Assembly (NCBI GenBank): GCA_048013815.1
Contig: CM106586.1
Location: 15,748,001-15,812,000 of the forward strand
DNA: 64,000 bases
DNA from: Setoptus koraiensis
Lineage: Eukaryota; Arthropoda
Direction of reading: 5' to 3'
Positions within the stretch are counted from its first letter, which is position 1. Every line of letters starts with the position of its first letter. Positions 1 through 15,490 of this stretch are shown here, piece by piece. The notes under the pieces are model-generated. The model saw only the letters and a program-made list of their open reading frames with translations. It ran no database searches and was not told the origin of the DNA. The position numbers were made by a program, and so were the translations under genes.

Positions 1-420
1 ACCAACCCAGAAAGCTATTCTCAATATATTTGCGATTAGTTGAGTTAAACAAACATATGTAGAGAAACCAGAGCAGCTCTGGTTGCGATAAATAGTGCGG
101 TATTGGGGAACATAGGGTAATAAGCAACCTATTATCACAGCGGTGGAACTAGAGTAATCTAATATCGTATAAAGCAATTTGATATTGTCAGGCGACATAA
201 GAAAGTTTGATGATCCGTCTGTCGTAGATGAACCATTGTTGGGGTTTGTTGTTTCATATAGTGAGGAACTTAATGTTTGATTATCAAATAAATCTCCTGT
301 TCGGGTTCCATTGATTGGTCCAAGTTCTGGTGAGGGCAGTATATCTAGAATTGGATTATCGCCGGATGTACTATTAATAGTTGTTGGTGAGGTATCATAA
401 ATAGTCTCCTTTGAGTCCAT
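1..420 (-). CDS. SLC66A2: SLC66A2/PQLC1-like PQ-loop transporter, N-terminal part (runs off the window)
   Basis: Reading from an ATG at 418-420 towards position 1 gives 140 codons without a stop, open at the window edge. Residues 1-80 are a Ser/Thr/Asn-rich leader. Residues 93-140 match the first PQ-loop repeat of SLC66A2: a hydrophobic start, [12 protein letters not shown] at 101-112 with the Pro-Gln pair at 105-106, then GFSTYVCL and [11 protein letters not shown], close to the vertebrate GGVVPYIPQYRDIRR and [21 protein letters not shown]. The family consists of seven-helix PQ-loop membrane proteins; SLC66A2 is associated with endosome/Golgi membranes and its substrate is not settled. The N-terminal leader is longer than in the human protein. 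The start is the only in-frame ATG upstream of the homology. The rest of the gene lies outside the window. Confidence 0.85.
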   Translation of the reverse strand, partial: [140 protein letters not shown]

Positions 421-3304
421 GTTGAACCCAAATTTCGCCTGCGAGGTTCAACCAGTAATTGCCAGTAGGATGATGGTGTCTAGTGAGTGATGATGTGGTA
501 AGTGTGTTGTGATGATAAATTACAAATAATAGTAGAATGGCAAATCGTGACTCATTTCCGACATCATCGATGATACAGTTTTAATAGTGTGCTAGTATGG
601 CGATTATTGGCAACATAAAATGCCAAGTCTATCAATCCGTGATATGTGTGTGTGTGTAATGCGCTCTAGATAGTGTCTTTTTTCACTAGTTTCTGTAAGA
701 TTTATGCTTAGTCACTATTGGTCACAATACTGAGGATAGTAGGTTATTGACAAACGAATTATTCGAAGTAAGATTCTCCATTAAATGATTAGTATAGTTT
801 GCAAACATGTTTGATGAGTAGTTGTTGTAGTGTGTATATGTTTATGCGTGAGTGTGTGTTGGTGTGTATCTCTATGACGGATAACTTTCTGTCAATAGCA
901 TCTGGTGATTGAGTTGTTTGTGTGTTGAGTAGTAGTCACAGTAAAAGTTCAATTATCCTTGTCCAAACACTACAACTATAAATCGTGTATTAGCCGTGAT
1001 TATCTGTTTGTAGCCAGTTAGCTAACAGTTTTTTGTTTCACACCGTGTAGCAATGGTGTTGCTGTTGTCGCAAATATCGCAATGTGTTGGCAATAGTAAA
1101 GTCAGTCTTTGACAAGCATCTGTGTCTATTTGTATGTGTCTATTGAATTTTTACAATACGTATAGAATTTCCAGTAGTAGCAATGGCACTGGTAATAGTA
1201 GTGGTGATAGTTTTTTCTCCATGATACATCAGCCGTGATACATTGGATTGGTTTGTGTTCTATTATTAGTATTTCAGTATTGTTGTCGTTGTTGTTGTTG
1301 TTGTTGACTAGAGTGTATATTTCTGAGAGTGTAATCGGCCTAAAACAATATTGTTGCCGTTGTTGTTGTTTTTGCAGCAATAAACGAAATGAATTTTTCC
1401 CTCTAGGAATGAAAGGGTACCTGGGCGACCTTGAGTTTCGCTTGAGCTTTCAATAAAATGTGCTCGCTGATTGATACATAGTCGTGAGAATGCCGTCGGA
1501 CCAATGTAATTACATAGGTAGGTGACTTTTCTTTTCTTCTTCTCTCCTTTGTCTAAAATAGCATGTATCGTGCGCTGGTCGGCCTATCAAGTGTCCGCAC
1601 CGAATAAAGCTGAAGCTATTTTAATCCGGCGGCACGTCGCAGCGTTCAGTGTTTAGTGTGTGTGTGTGTGTTGAATAAATGTTGTGAGGTAAATGCCAGA
1701 ACGTCACGTTGGATGATGGTGTCTGACAACCGCACCGATGATTATTACCTGGCGACAAACGTATAATGGCCGGGGAATAACCTCAGCTATTACTATTTTG
1801 TTGTTGTTGTTGTTGATTTATTTATTTTTTATTCTGATTATGGCTGCTAATACGACGATAGGTTGCTCCTGTTTACCAGACAGGCTGTGTGTGTGTGTGT
1901 GCGTGATAACTGTTGTTTGTGCAACTCACTTGTTAGTGCTCGATATCTGTCTATGCTCGTTGGTACGTCCGTTCGCTCGCTCGCTCGTTTAGCCGTGTTC
2001 TCGTTCAATCTCGGCGAATTATCTTGCTGTCAATTATTCCCGCTCTTCCCCCGTAGTCGTCGATAATATCTATTATTGTGGCAAATAAATTATTTGCAAT
2101 TGTATGCGAGCGCTCGGTTTGTTGCCACGAACAGCCAAGTGTCGAGTGCTATGTGTGTCTCCAATCCTCAACTATTGACACCACCGCTACACTCAAACTG
2201 AAATGTCTAACTGCATAGTTACTCTCGTCGTCGTCGTTGTTGTTGTTAATGATGGCAAGCTTATTATTTATCTAGAGCAAAAGTGGTTGCTAGCGTACGT
2301 ACAAGTTGTGATGGTGCCAACAACCAAGTGGCTCTTTCTGGCTTGTGCTATATGCAATTTATTCTCATTTTGGCCTGTTCATTATTTTTTTGTTGCTCGC
2401 TGCACAATACACACACATCTGATCAGATATAGCGGCCCACGACACAGTGCCTACACGACGGAGCAGATCAAGTGCTGATATAGCGGCTCATGTAATGCTG
2501 TTGGTATGCGCCCAACCAATGCTAATTATCGTACAAACCTCTCCAGTTTTATCTGTTTTCTTCCATTTCTACACTGCTCTAGCTAGATGACTCTAAACAT
2601 GGCATAAATTTTCGCTCGCATGCATCGCATTAATTGAATAAACAGACTCACAACGGTGCACATACACGCACAAACTCACGCTCTATTCACTGTTATCTTG
2701 TGGCGACTATGCCATACTCAAGTGCATATTGTTGTTCAAGTTTTGTTTCATCATATACGCATGTCCCTAACTCGCTGGCTCGTGCTAAACGAGTGCACGT
2801 TAAAGTTCAAAAGCACCCAACAACAACAAACTACCCTACGTGGTGTCCTATCGTGCAACGATTCGACGACCCCCGTCGCATCCATACAACCTCATTACAG
2901 ATTCCTAAACATTATACAAATATATGGTTGGCCCAAATCACCGTCCACATGCTCACTTATGGATGCGGCGCGGGGTGCGACGCGCCTATACGAAACAGCT
3001 CGCACCATCTCTGTCGGCAATGCGCTCTCACGTTCTGATTGGCCGCATGTTCCACGTAGACCATTCTTTTCCGCCAACAAAACCGATCGATCGATTTGGG
3101 TGCCTAAACCGATCCATCAATAGATGGACTATAGTCCCAGACGAATAATCATAACGCCTCGTTGTGATATGGTCTGCTCCGATGCAGTCACTGATCTCAT
3201 CATAGTATCTCTGGGCGGTCATAGAGCGAGAGGCAGAAATGGTTTTAGTCTTAATCTGATGGCTTATAGTTTATGGTTGTCGACAGGCTAGTTTCAAGCG
3301 AAAT
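421..3304. other. Intergenic DNA between SLC66A2 and ubiquitin-eL40
   Basis: No reading frame here resembles a protein I know. The stretch is rich in GTT/TTG triplet runs (for example 1290-1310 and 1800-1815) and short GT repeats (640-660, 1655-1672, 1886-1905). It should contain the promoter of the SLC66A2 gene, which is transcribed leftward from near 420, but I see no convincing TATA box. Two overlapping ORFs at 2634-3123 are low-complexity and unrecognised, and I treat them as chance. Confidence 0.5.
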
Positions 3305-3310
3305 TTTATT
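3305..3310 (-). terminator. Candidate poly(A) signal AATAAA for ubiquitin-eL40
   Basis: TTTATT on the plus strand reads AATAAA in the direction of the ubiquitin-eL40 gene, about 200 bases after its stop. It is the first canonical hexamer downstream that I noticed. Confidence 0.4.
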
Positions 3311-3508
3311 GATTGTAGCGTCACCAATGCAATTGGTTGTTTGCCAAGCTAGTTTACACCAAGAATAAATCGCAATCTGTTTGACCCCTCGACTGACACA
3401 CACACACGTTCACACACACACGCAAACACACTTGCCCCCTAGCGCACAACATATAAAATGCTGTTGTGGCATGGGTGCATGTGGTTGCCGTAGATAACCT
3501 GCAGGCGT

Positions 3509-4739
<1,231 letters not shown>

Positions 4740-5239
4740 NNNNNNNNNNNNNNNNNNNNNNNNNNNNNNNNNNNNNNNNNNNNNNNNNNNNNNNNNNNNN
4801 NNNNNNNNNNNNNNNNNNNNNNNNNNNNNNNNNNNNNNNNNNNNNNNNNNNNNNNNNNNNNNNNNNNNNNNNNNNNNNNNNNNNNNNNNNNNNNNNNNNN
4901 NNNNNNNNNNNNNNNNNNNNNNNNNNNNNNNNNNNNNNNNNNNNNNNNNNNNNNNNNNNNNNNNNNNNNNNNNNNNNNNNNNNNNNNNNNNNNNNNNNNN
5001 NNNNNNNNNNNNNNNNNNNNNNNNNNNNNNNNNNNNNNNNNNNNNNNNNNNNNNNNNNNNNNNNNNNNNNNNNNNNNNNNNNNNNNNNNNNNNNNNNNNN
5101 NNNNNNNNNNNNNNNNNNNNNNNNNNNNNNNNNNNNNNNNNNNNNNNNNNNNNNNNNNNNNNNNNNNNNNNNNNNNNNNNNNNNNNNNNNNNNNNNNNNN
5201 NNNNNNNNNNNNNNNNNNNNNNNNNNNNNNNNNNNNNNN
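4740..5239. other. Assembly gap of exactly 500 N
   Basis: A run of exactly 500 undetermined bases, a round number typical of a scaffolding placeholder, so the true length may differ. The first coding residues of myosin VI (about 45 by comparison with the human protein) are expected inside it. Confidence 0.95.
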
Positions 5240-6323
5240 TCCCTACTCTTCCGTGTATCCATGTGAAGTAGAGGACGACAAAGACAAGGATGATAATTGT
5301 AAGTGGCAAAGTTTTTTGCGTTCTTGGCATTATCACAAGAATTCAATTGTTTATTTCTGGATTGTTGTTGCTGTCGAAAAAGAGGAAAAAGCAACAATCC
5401 ATAAAGAAAAATATTTCTCCATCTATACCAATCATGCTAAGTTTTGGCTAAAAGTGTGCTTGAACAGCATCAACAACAGATTGAGGATAACATTGGAGCA
5501 TAGCATTATGTAAAAATTGTCTTGATACAGAAAGCATTGCAACTTTTTTGATACTAGATTGTGTCGTGACTTTTTGTCACACAAATAGTCCAAAACAATT
5601 TAATCTCCTCTACGTCTACTTAGAATATCAAGTTGCTACTACTACCGGACGACTTGGCTAGCAACAATTTTGTTACAAGCAATGCTTGCTATTTGATAGA
5701 ATTGGTTATGGTCAGAACATCGAGAGAGGGAGAGAGAGAGAGGGAGAAACGACAGCAAAAGACTAGTTTTTGCGACTGGTTGCATTGCCACCCAGAGACG
5801 TTAACTTGGTAACTTTCATGACTCATTGAATACCAATTTCCTCTAATATCATTTCCTCGTCATCATACTCACATGTCACTCGAAAATCATCATCAGGCTC
5901 CTTGATACACCTGAACGAGGCGAGCCTGCTGGAGAATCTCAGGATACGCTTTCACAGAGACAAGATCTATGTAAGTTTACACAACAAGGTTGCAATAAAC
6001 TACTCTTTGAACTCCAAACACCCACCCACCCTGAACATACTGACAATAATAATTAATTACGATTCCGATTCACACACACATTACAATTTTGGTAGACCTA
6101 TGTGGCACATATATTAATAGCTGTGAATCCTTACACGGAAATAGCTGGTTTACATTCGCCACAGGCTATAGAAAAGTACCAAGGAAAATCGTTGGGTACA
6201 ATGCCACCCCATGTCTTTGCCATCGGTAAGTTATGTTTAGGCCCACTTAGAGGTCTATTGACTGATGAAATTAATCAATTTATTGTATCTCGATAGTATT
6301 GCCCGTATGGTGGCTAGAATCTG

Positions 6324-6360
<37 letters not shown>

Positions 6361-9300
6361 CGAAGGGGATACATTGTTTGTTGTCTGGTTTGTTGCCGTG
6401 GCCTGATTATGGGATACACACACACACACAAATGGAGAGAAGAAGACTTGGGAGAGAAACAGGAGAAGAAGGAGGAGGAGAGGAGAAAAGAATAAAGAGA
6501 CAGGTAGAGAGAAAGAACTAATTTACTCATACTTATAAGCTGGCTAGTGGATATAGTGGCACACAATAGATCCTGCAACAACAACAACAAATACAATTCA
6601 ACAAAGGCTCCTGATCTATCTAACTCTCTTGACATTTCTCTGTCTCAGAAGATTCCACCTGAGAGAGCTCAGGCTAGCAGTAGTGGCAGTGGTAGTAATT
6701 TGAAAGGTAGCAGTAGTGTAAGGAACACAATGATTGGACGAATACATTCTTTTTCACTCGAGTGCCTGCGCGAACAATGGCCCTAAGAAGCAATGCTCTA
6801 CTAGTCTGAGAGTGGCCGACATTCTCTCTCATTCGGCTCTGCCTCACCAACTGGATAACTCTCTGCACTTGTACTCTAACAATATGTCTGCTGTGTACAT
6901 CAGCAGTAAGTCACAATGAAGTTCAGCATGCACCAGAACAGCCGAATTCTGCAGTTCTCTCTACAGTTAATTTGTACAGTCGGCGCAAATGCAGAACTAG
7001 CTAACCAGAGAAAGAACTGGCGAAATAACGAAACAAGATTCTTTATCAATAGCTATTCCTGTTGTTGCTCAACAGTGAGACCGTTCTTATGGTAGTGACC
7101 GTCAATAGTTAGCTGTTATCTTCGTGTACATGGTGTTGTTGTTGTTGCTCTGCGAATCCTCGGCCGTCGTTCGCTAGTCGCTGTTGCTTGTTGGTACGTC
7201 GAAACTCGCAATCAGCATCAACTAGTCAACATGTTGTTGTTGTTGCTGCTGCTGAATATTTCCATTTAGTCATTAGTCGTTGCTGCAAATGAAACTAAAA
7301 AAAAAAGCCTGCTATTCAATTTCTTCAACAATATGATAAGATGATGAGAAAAGCTGATGAAGTGTCTTAAATTTTCAAATGGGCTAGCAACTCATCAAGA
7401 CCAACTGCTGCCAACGATGTAAACTAGTCAGTTGTTGTGTTGTTCGAGTGTGTTCCGAACTGTTAGCCTTCTTGTACCTACTATGTTGCCTCGCTAATAA
7501 ATGTGTATCATACACATAATACCTTTGGCATGCTACTGTAGGAACGGTGATTATGCTTTTCCTTCTCTATCTCTCTTAAACTCTCTGACTTCTTCTAATC
7601 TTGTTAACTTGTTTAATACACTAACTATGATATAATTGAGATGGCTGTTGTGTAATGTTATTGTGAGTGCTGATTTTGTGATGGCCCCAACTTGCATGAA
7701 AGAGCAGCTGCCAATGTTCATCAGAATCGATTGTGAGAATGATTTAGCAACAACAACAAGTAGGTGTAATATACTCGCAGCAACAATCAAAACGTTACAC
7801 TAAATTATCATGAGGCTTGACATGTGCCTCAGATCATTCGAAAGCACTACCTATGAGCTCTACATACCTTCTGTATGTATATATACATATATACAACAAG
7901 TTTATTCACACAAGACCATGATGACATGCCAAGACACGACGGAATCATGATACACGACGACGAATCATTCAACAAACATATTATAGTATGATGTATGAGT
8001 AAATGTTTCAAGATGTTTTCATGTCAGTAAACATGGACAAGATAAAAGTATTTACAGCTATTTTGTTATTACTTTGTAGTGTGTGCTCTTCTATATCGAC
8101 TCTATATATTATAGAGTTGTTAATGGAACAAGAGCAACAGCAGCTGCAATTCTGATCATCATGGTGGCAACACAAATTGTTGCCGAGACATTAGATAGTA
8201 AACATTTACAGCAACAACAACAAACTCGAAACTCGCTTGGGTCAACCTGGTGGTGCAGTTTATCTTTTTGGATCTGCAGTCATAGAAACTTACGAAAACG
8301 AATTGATCGAGTTTCGTGATTGCGCTTTGAACACTTTGATTAATTCCGTTTATATCCTCTATATCGAGCCATCGATTGTTTAAATCTTGCCCGCTTGATA
8401 CTCTCAAAACACACCCAATTACCCTTGCCTCGTTGCAAACAACACAAATCTTTTGCCTTCTTTCAAATGATCATCGTGTCGTCGTTCTTACATCGCACCT
8501 CAATTAACACCAATTTTCTAATGCTAGCCTCACGGAGCCTTCATTGACTATATCCGTGGCTCGTTTCCCTCTTATCTCTTGTATTTTTCATGTGATTTTT
8601 AACTCTTTATATCTATGGTCGGTAGAATATATTTATTCTACTAATAGATACATTCTAATAACCATACGTAACTTTCCAAATTACGTAACTTCACTTCAAA
8701 CTGTAGTTGGTGGCTAGTCTAGCATTAAGTTTAAAGTATGCATCACTTGGTGACTAACGCAACAAACCTAACGATTTTCCAACAGGCTGTAATAGAACAT
8801 TGTTCATGCATTGTACTACAGTGGATAGAGATAGATGATGCAAACAACAATTGAGAGCTTATTTGCATAGTCTGTATTCACCTGCTTAGATCGATTTGTC
8901 TCGCTTCATTAGTCGCCCATCGCTGCATGAATTTGAACCATCAATAACACAAGTCTCTTTTTTTTTCTCTCTCCCTCTTCACCTATACTATCACCAAATT
9001 ACCAAACAAACAATCATCCCCACAGCCGATAAAGCTTACAGAGATATGAAGGCTCTCAAACAAAGTCAATCTATTATAATAAGTGGAGAAAGTGGAGCAG
9101 GTAAGTCTTGTTATCAAAATTAAATGTTAGTCGGTGTGCATGTGTTCATGTTATAGAGTAAAGTGTATGGGAGCACCATCATCATTTGTCCAATCATCTA
9201 AATGGATGTTGCATAATTTTGCTCTCGAATCAATCAACCTGATGACGACTCGTCATTGACGACGGAGGTAACGGTAGCCGTGGTAACCAATCGAAAAACG

Positions 9301-12300
9301 ACAACACAAAAGCCATTATTATTATTAGAATCAAAATAGTAACTGCACTACTAATGGTGAGATAGTCTAGACCATAAATGATTGAGCCATTGATCAAGGT
9401 TATCCTCACGAATGGGGCAGCGATTGGGACACAATTTTGAATGCTTTTCGCTTATAAAGGGAGACAGAAGGCAGTTTTCTTCCTCTGCAATGTATGGATA
9501 TTTTAATGATTATCATAGAAACAGAAACGAGAGGAATTACTTCGAACCTCGATAGTGTCTCTGACGTGTCCTTCATTAACTCTGTCTTTCCCATTGTGAC
9601 CAACAGTGTTCTTGGTTCCAACTTGGCTCTGGGTAGAAACTAAGGATTGCTGCCTGCATCCAACAGCGAGACTAATTCTCACCATTCTCTAGTGGCTACA
9701 GTTTGAGGCAAAAACTTATCTGAGTTATCATTTTGATTAGTATACATCAATGGATGCTTTATCCATAGTTTGCCATGCGATTGCATTCATCTTGTAATGT
9801 TGCCTCTCATATCGTGATGATCACCATTTAATAGAGTCCACCATTTTTTATCCATTGACCAATCTGGCTTTTGATCGGGTGCATAATCTATGAATAATTA
9901 ACAGCAAGTTATTGCTCTTTGTTGCCTCGTACCAACTTGTGACTGTTACGCATCTATATAATCCTTCTATATTCATACATGATGTAATCTGTGTGAATTA
10001 CGATAATTTTAGCGTGCCACAATGACCAACTATTGTGAAAACCAATCATTTCATGAAGTTCATGGCTCATCGATATCAATTTATGTTATTGCATTGATAT
10101 TGGACGTTAGATTGGTCGGATTAGTTCAAAATGCCTGTGCCATTTATTTACGAGATTGTATTGCTTCAGGTCAATGTTATCTGTCTAATATACAGTGTCT
10201 ACATTGCAACTAATCGAATGATTTCACTTTATTAGACCGCCATCGTCTAGCTTGACTTGACCCCTATTATACTTGTTGCGAGGAAAAAGAAGTCTCCAGG
10301 ATAAATAACTTGCTTTCTGTTGTTGTTCATGGTTGTTGTATTTAGATAGAGAGCAGATTTCTCTGTTCAGGCTAGCGTCACATTGTCTAACATATAATAA
10401 ATTTACGATGATACGATGAGAAACTGGTAGATTTAACTGAAATCTAGCCAATTGTGCATGTCCTATGTTCATCAGTGTAATATGTAATTAGACTCCAACA
10501 TGCTAACAAGGCAGCCCTAACCAAATAACTACCTATTTTTGGTCAGTCATAATGGTTCATAGTTAATAGTTGAAGTTTCACGTAAAGCTGTAAAGTTGTT
10601 GATAACAACAACAAAAAACAACACTCAAACAACTTGGATTCACACCTCGAAAAGTCAAATGACTTTTTTGTTTATTCAGAGGCATGAGTCATCTTTTTTT
10701 TCTCTCTCACTCCCTTTTACATGTATTCACTTATGCTTGTGTGTAAAACCAGCAACCTTCAAATTGTATAATCAACTCTCTATTGTTTCTTATTTCATTT
10801 CGATGCTCATTCGACAATCAAACTTTTGAAATCTCTCGAAACTGCTCGGTAAATTTCTGGCGGTCGTCTCACAATAAACTACCAGACTAAACCAAAAGAA
10901 AGAAAAGAACCACTACTGCAACTACTAGAGCAGCTAAGTCTGTTGTTGTGTGACAGTAGCAGAGAGATTAATCTAGATGGCCAGATGGATAGAAGAAGCT
11001 GCCACAGGCGAATATCGAGGTCGCACATTTGCGCATAGGAGACTCATAACTTGATTTTGACGAGTGTGAGATAGTAGATACTTAATGGTTTTATTCTCGT
11101 CTTCATATATTATCTGTTCGGATAATATTGAGGTTCACGCCATACTAGTGCGTATTATTTGTCCGTTTTCAGTTAGACGTTGGGTTCAAGCCTGTTCGAT
11201 TGCAACGTGAGTATGAATCTCTGGTCTTATCGCTTAATCAAAGTTCTTCTGACATTTGATCGTGCTGTTGTGGGAGGTTGTTCGTTCGTTCGCTACGATG
11301 ATCCTACCTTCAGCTCATCAGATTTATTTGATCATTAGTTTGGCATAATTGATTTGAGATATCTTATGAGTGGTTAGTTAGAGTTTCATGTGGTGGCCGA
11401 AAGCCACACACGATCATCATGCCTTGATGATCATGGTGGTACAATCTTGATTATAAAAGAGAATCAGAATATCAATCATTGGTGGCTGACCGAACTCGTT
11501 GAGCACAATCAGAATTTTCCCTACTCGATTGAACACCTCCGCAACTTGAACTTATTACTGCTATTATTGTTGTTGTTAACTCACACATACACACCCTTTA
11601 ACGCCTTCTCTACTCCATACGAAATTCTTCCACCAATTATTCATCTTGAAAATATTTAGGCAAAACTGAGTCACAGAAATACGTTCTCAGATATCTCTGT
11701 TTGAGTGGATCTCAATCTGGAAGATTGGAAAAATTAATCCTAGATGGTAGGTGCTATTAGCGTGTCACCCTTTTTGCTCTAATCCAACTGATAAACGGTC
11801 GTTGTGATAACGAGCGTTTCTTTGGTTAGCTTGATTCTTTTCTTTGCACATGGCCTGTTTAAGGAACAACATTATTAACTTGCAAATTGTTGTATAACTA
11901 TAACTGTTGCTTTTGTCCAGCTAACCCATTACTTGAGGCCTTTGGAAATGCCAAGACGATCAGGAATAATAACAGTAGTAGATTTGGCAAGTTCATTGAA
12001 ATCCACTACAATAACAAAGTGAGTATAACGATCATAATAGTAATAATTCATGTAATATAATTGTCCGTTTATGTAATAATGGCCGATCTGACCTGACCAT
12101 TCTGTCCGGCACTATCCGAATGTTGTCGCCTGACTAAGCCGATCCGGCCGATTTCTCGAAGATTTGAATAATTCGCGCCAATTACTCATTCGCGCTCTTT
12201 AGCACGCGATCAACGTAATGCAATTTGTCTTAATCAAGGCAAAGTTTAACAATATCCTCGTTTTAATAACCATGTTTTTATTGTTTTAATATATATCATA

Positions 12301-15300
12301 TTCCCTACGTAATCACGACAACATTGACTGATAGTTTAATGTTAGCGGCGGACTGTTCTTCCATTATTTATTGGAGAAGTCAAGAATATGTTGCCAATCT
12401 CCCGGAGAGAGGAATTATCATATATTTTACCAGCTTTGTTGCTGCTTGCCTGGTCCATTATGGCAACAGTTGGAATTAGGATCGCCGGATAAATTTCACT
12501 ATCTGAATGGTGGATGCACACAATATTTTTGTTCTCATGAAAACGACAGTAGTCTGGATGCCAACAGAAAATCGGCGCATCATGTTAAATTTGGGGCTAT
12601 ACAAGATCAATTGATCGACGATATCAAATGCTACCAGCAAACCGATAGGGCCCTCACGAATTTTGGAGTAACTGAGGAGCAAAAACTCACTATTTACTCT
12701 ATAGTGGCAGCTGTGTTGCATTTAGGCAATGTTACTTTCGAGGATGACTTGGAGGACAGCAAAGGAGGCTGTCGGGTGTCCGCCAGTTCTGAGCAATCGC
12801 TCAAAACTGCGGCCCGCCTATGTGGTCTAGATAAAGATCAACTGCGCCAGAGTCTAGTCAGTAGGATTATGTCAACGTCAAGAGGGGGTCATAAGGGAAC
12901 CATTTATATGGTTCAATTGAGCGCTTTGCAAGCTCAAGCTGCCAGAGATGCCTTAGCCAAGGCAATATATTCAAAACTATTCGATCATATTGTAACTAAG
13001 ATAGTCAATAAGACTATACCATTTACATCATCGTCCTACTATATTGGTGTGTTAGATGTTGCGGGATTTGAGTACTTCCAGCACAACAGCTTTGAGCAAT
13101 TTTTGATAAACTTTTGTAATGAAAAGTTGCAACAATTCTTCAATCAGCGTATTCTAAAAGAAGAGCAAATGATATATGAAAAAGAAGGACTGAACCTGAA
13201 GAAGATAGACTTTATAGACAATCAAGACTGTTTAGATTTACTTGAAACAAAAGGCGTGGGTATATTCGATTTGCTGGATGAGGAGTCGCGTCTACCCAAA
13301 CCAAGCGCTCAACATTTTACTCAGAGTGTACATCAATCAAACAAGAATCACTTCAGATTGGCTGTTCCACGATCAAGCAAATTAAAATATCATAGAGAGA
13401 TTAGAGATGACGAAGGCTTCTTGATAAGACACTTTGCAGGAGCTGTCTGCTACGAGACAAATTCATTCATAGACAAGAACAACGACGCTTTACATGCTTC
13501 TTTAAAAAATCTCATGCTAGAAGCCCAAAACGAACTATTGAGGGGTCTGTTTGATCAAGGCGAATCGACAGCTCCACAAGCACCCAATCTAATCAATACT
13601 GGTCACGTCAGTCAGCATTCCTCAAATAAATTGAATTTCATCAGTGTTGGAACAACATTCAGAACGCAATTGAACGATTTGATGAGTAAGCTTAGATCGA
13701 CTGGCTCTCATTTTATAAGATGTATCAAGCCCAACTCAGAAATGGTGGCGCACAAATTTGAAGGCGGCCAAATATTATCTCAACTTCGATGCTCAGGTAT
13801 GAATTCTGTCCTCCAGCTTATGCAACAAGGCTTCCCGTCTAGATCATCGTTCAACGATCTATATGCATCTTACAAGGGATATCTGCCAAGCGATTTGGCT
13901 CGCTTAGATAGCCATTTGTTTTGTCGCGCGCTATTCAAGGCGATTGGTTTAAATGACAACGATTTTAGATTTGGAAGCTCCAAAGTATTCTTCAGGCCAG
14001 GTAAATTTTCGGAATTTGATCAAATAATCAGATCGGATGGAGAGCACGTGGCTGAATTGGTGAAACGTGTCAGTTACTGGTTGGTTTGTTCTCGGTGGCG
14101 AAAAGCACAGTATTGTTCATTGTCAGTGATAAAATTGAAAAACAAGATCCTTTATCGGCGTGAGGTTATTGTCAAGATTCAACAGAATTGGAGAATGGCG
14201 ATTATGTTGGACAAATTTAAGTTTAGATTGAATACTATTGTTAAGGCAAAGAAAATATTAGTAAGTTTGAATGAGTTGGAGGCTATAACAAAACAGCTCA
14301 AACAGAATGATGAACGTTCCAGAATCGCTGCCCAAATTAAATTGTTGAGACAAGAGCTAGATCAACTGATTGAGCGGACCCGCTCAGAAATTCAATCAAT
14401 TCAAAATTTACAAACTAAAGGAGCCAATAGCAAGGAGTCTAAGGAGAAGATGAGCCAACAATTGGCCTCTTTGACAAATCAACGCGATGAATTAGTAATG
14501 TCGATAAAAGATAAAATAGCTAAGCAAGATGAATTATCCAAGTTGCAAAAGAAAATGGCTGAGGAGGCTAGATTGAGAAATGAAGAGGAACTACAGCGAA
14601 AACGAGAAGACGAAATGAAACAACAGAGGGCCGAGATAGAATTAAGGCGTCAGATGGAGGTGTCGAGATTACAGACTAGCTCAAACAATAAATCAACGGA
14701 CACTCGTGGCAAGTCATCCAAAATTGATGTTGAAAATCTGTTACAGTTATGTCAACAGCAGCAGGCTATGCAAGATGATCAAGAGCAACGAGATTATGAA
14801 ATTGCATTGAGGTTGGCTCAGGAATCTGATGCAACGGCCGCACTAAATCAAGTGGCGCAATCGTCGGCAGTGTCACCTTTGGGCTCGTCTTCGTCATATA
14901 ATTCAGCAAATGGAACGCCAACTAGCGGTCTAGCAGCGGCTCCAAACAACAGCAAATATGACCTATCTAAGTGGAAATATTCAGATTTACGAGACACAAT
15001 AAACACTTCATGTGATCTAGAGTTGTTAGAGGCGTGCAAAAGAGAATTCCATCGACGTCTCAAAGTGTATCACGCTTGGAAATCGAAACATTCGAGAATA
15101 AATGGTGATTATGAAGAACGAGCACCCTTTAGTGTAATGCAAGATGGCTTTAGCAGTGCCGACTTGGACAAGTCGCTTGAATCATTGAAGAATGGCAACA
15201 ATGAACAACGTTTCTTTCGTATTCCTTTCGTTAAGCCCTCAGCAACAACTGGTCAACGTGGTTGGTGGTTTGCACATTTCGATGGACAATGGATAGCTAG

Positions 15301-15490
15301 ACAGTTGGAATTACATCCAGACAAGCAGCCAATTTTACTTGTTGCCGGTCGAGATGATATGAGCATGTGTGAATTGTCATTGAAGGAGACAAGATTGACT
15401 TCGAAACGAGGTGCTGAGATCCTGCCACAAGAATTTGAAGAGGAATGGTCAAAATATGGCGGAAAACCGTATGTTGCTCGAGCATCTTAG
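5240..15490 (+). CDS. Myo6: Unconventional myosin VI (minus-end-directed motor), start lost in gap
   Basis: Exons by splice signals and homology: up to 5298 (5' part in the gap), 5897-5970, 6096-6225, 9026-9100, 11660-11746, 11921-12018 and 12335-15490; phases agree throughout. The motor carries the P-loop GESGAGKT split between exons four and five, [10 protein letters not shown] switch I, DVAGFEYF switch II, and the conserved converter/insert sequence [19 protein letters not shown] that in myosin VI reverses direction. One IQ region, a charged helical tail, a ubiquitin-binding-like [11 protein letters not shown] helix and the cargo domain follow. [13 protein letters not shown] holds the RRL adaptor site; the usual WWY adaptor site reads WWF. 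The family moves to actin minus ends in endocytosis and stereocilia or border-cell biology. About 1,220 residues are visible, against 1,250-1,290 for the whole protein. The last exon is unusually long, suggesting loss of introns. Confidence 0.95.
6226..9025 (+). other. Myosin VI intron (2.8 kb) with dinucleotide repeats
   Basis: Begins GTAAGT and ends CACAG. It contains a TG run at 6327-6359 followed 60 bases later by a CA run at 6416-6430, which are complementary and could pair as a hairpin. A purine-rich GAGGAG tract follows at 6465-6500. I see no other gene inside. Confidence 0.6.
9101..11659 (+). other. Myosin VI intron (2.6 kb)
   Basis: Begins GTAAGT and ends TTTAG. No coding sequence or repeat element recognised. 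The remaining introns of the gene are short: 598, 125, 174 and 316 bases. Confidence 0.6.

Noticed and set aside
2634-3123. Two overlapping 134- and 155-codon ORFs
   Set aside because: No motif, His/Thr/Ser-rich composition and no splice or poly(A) context.
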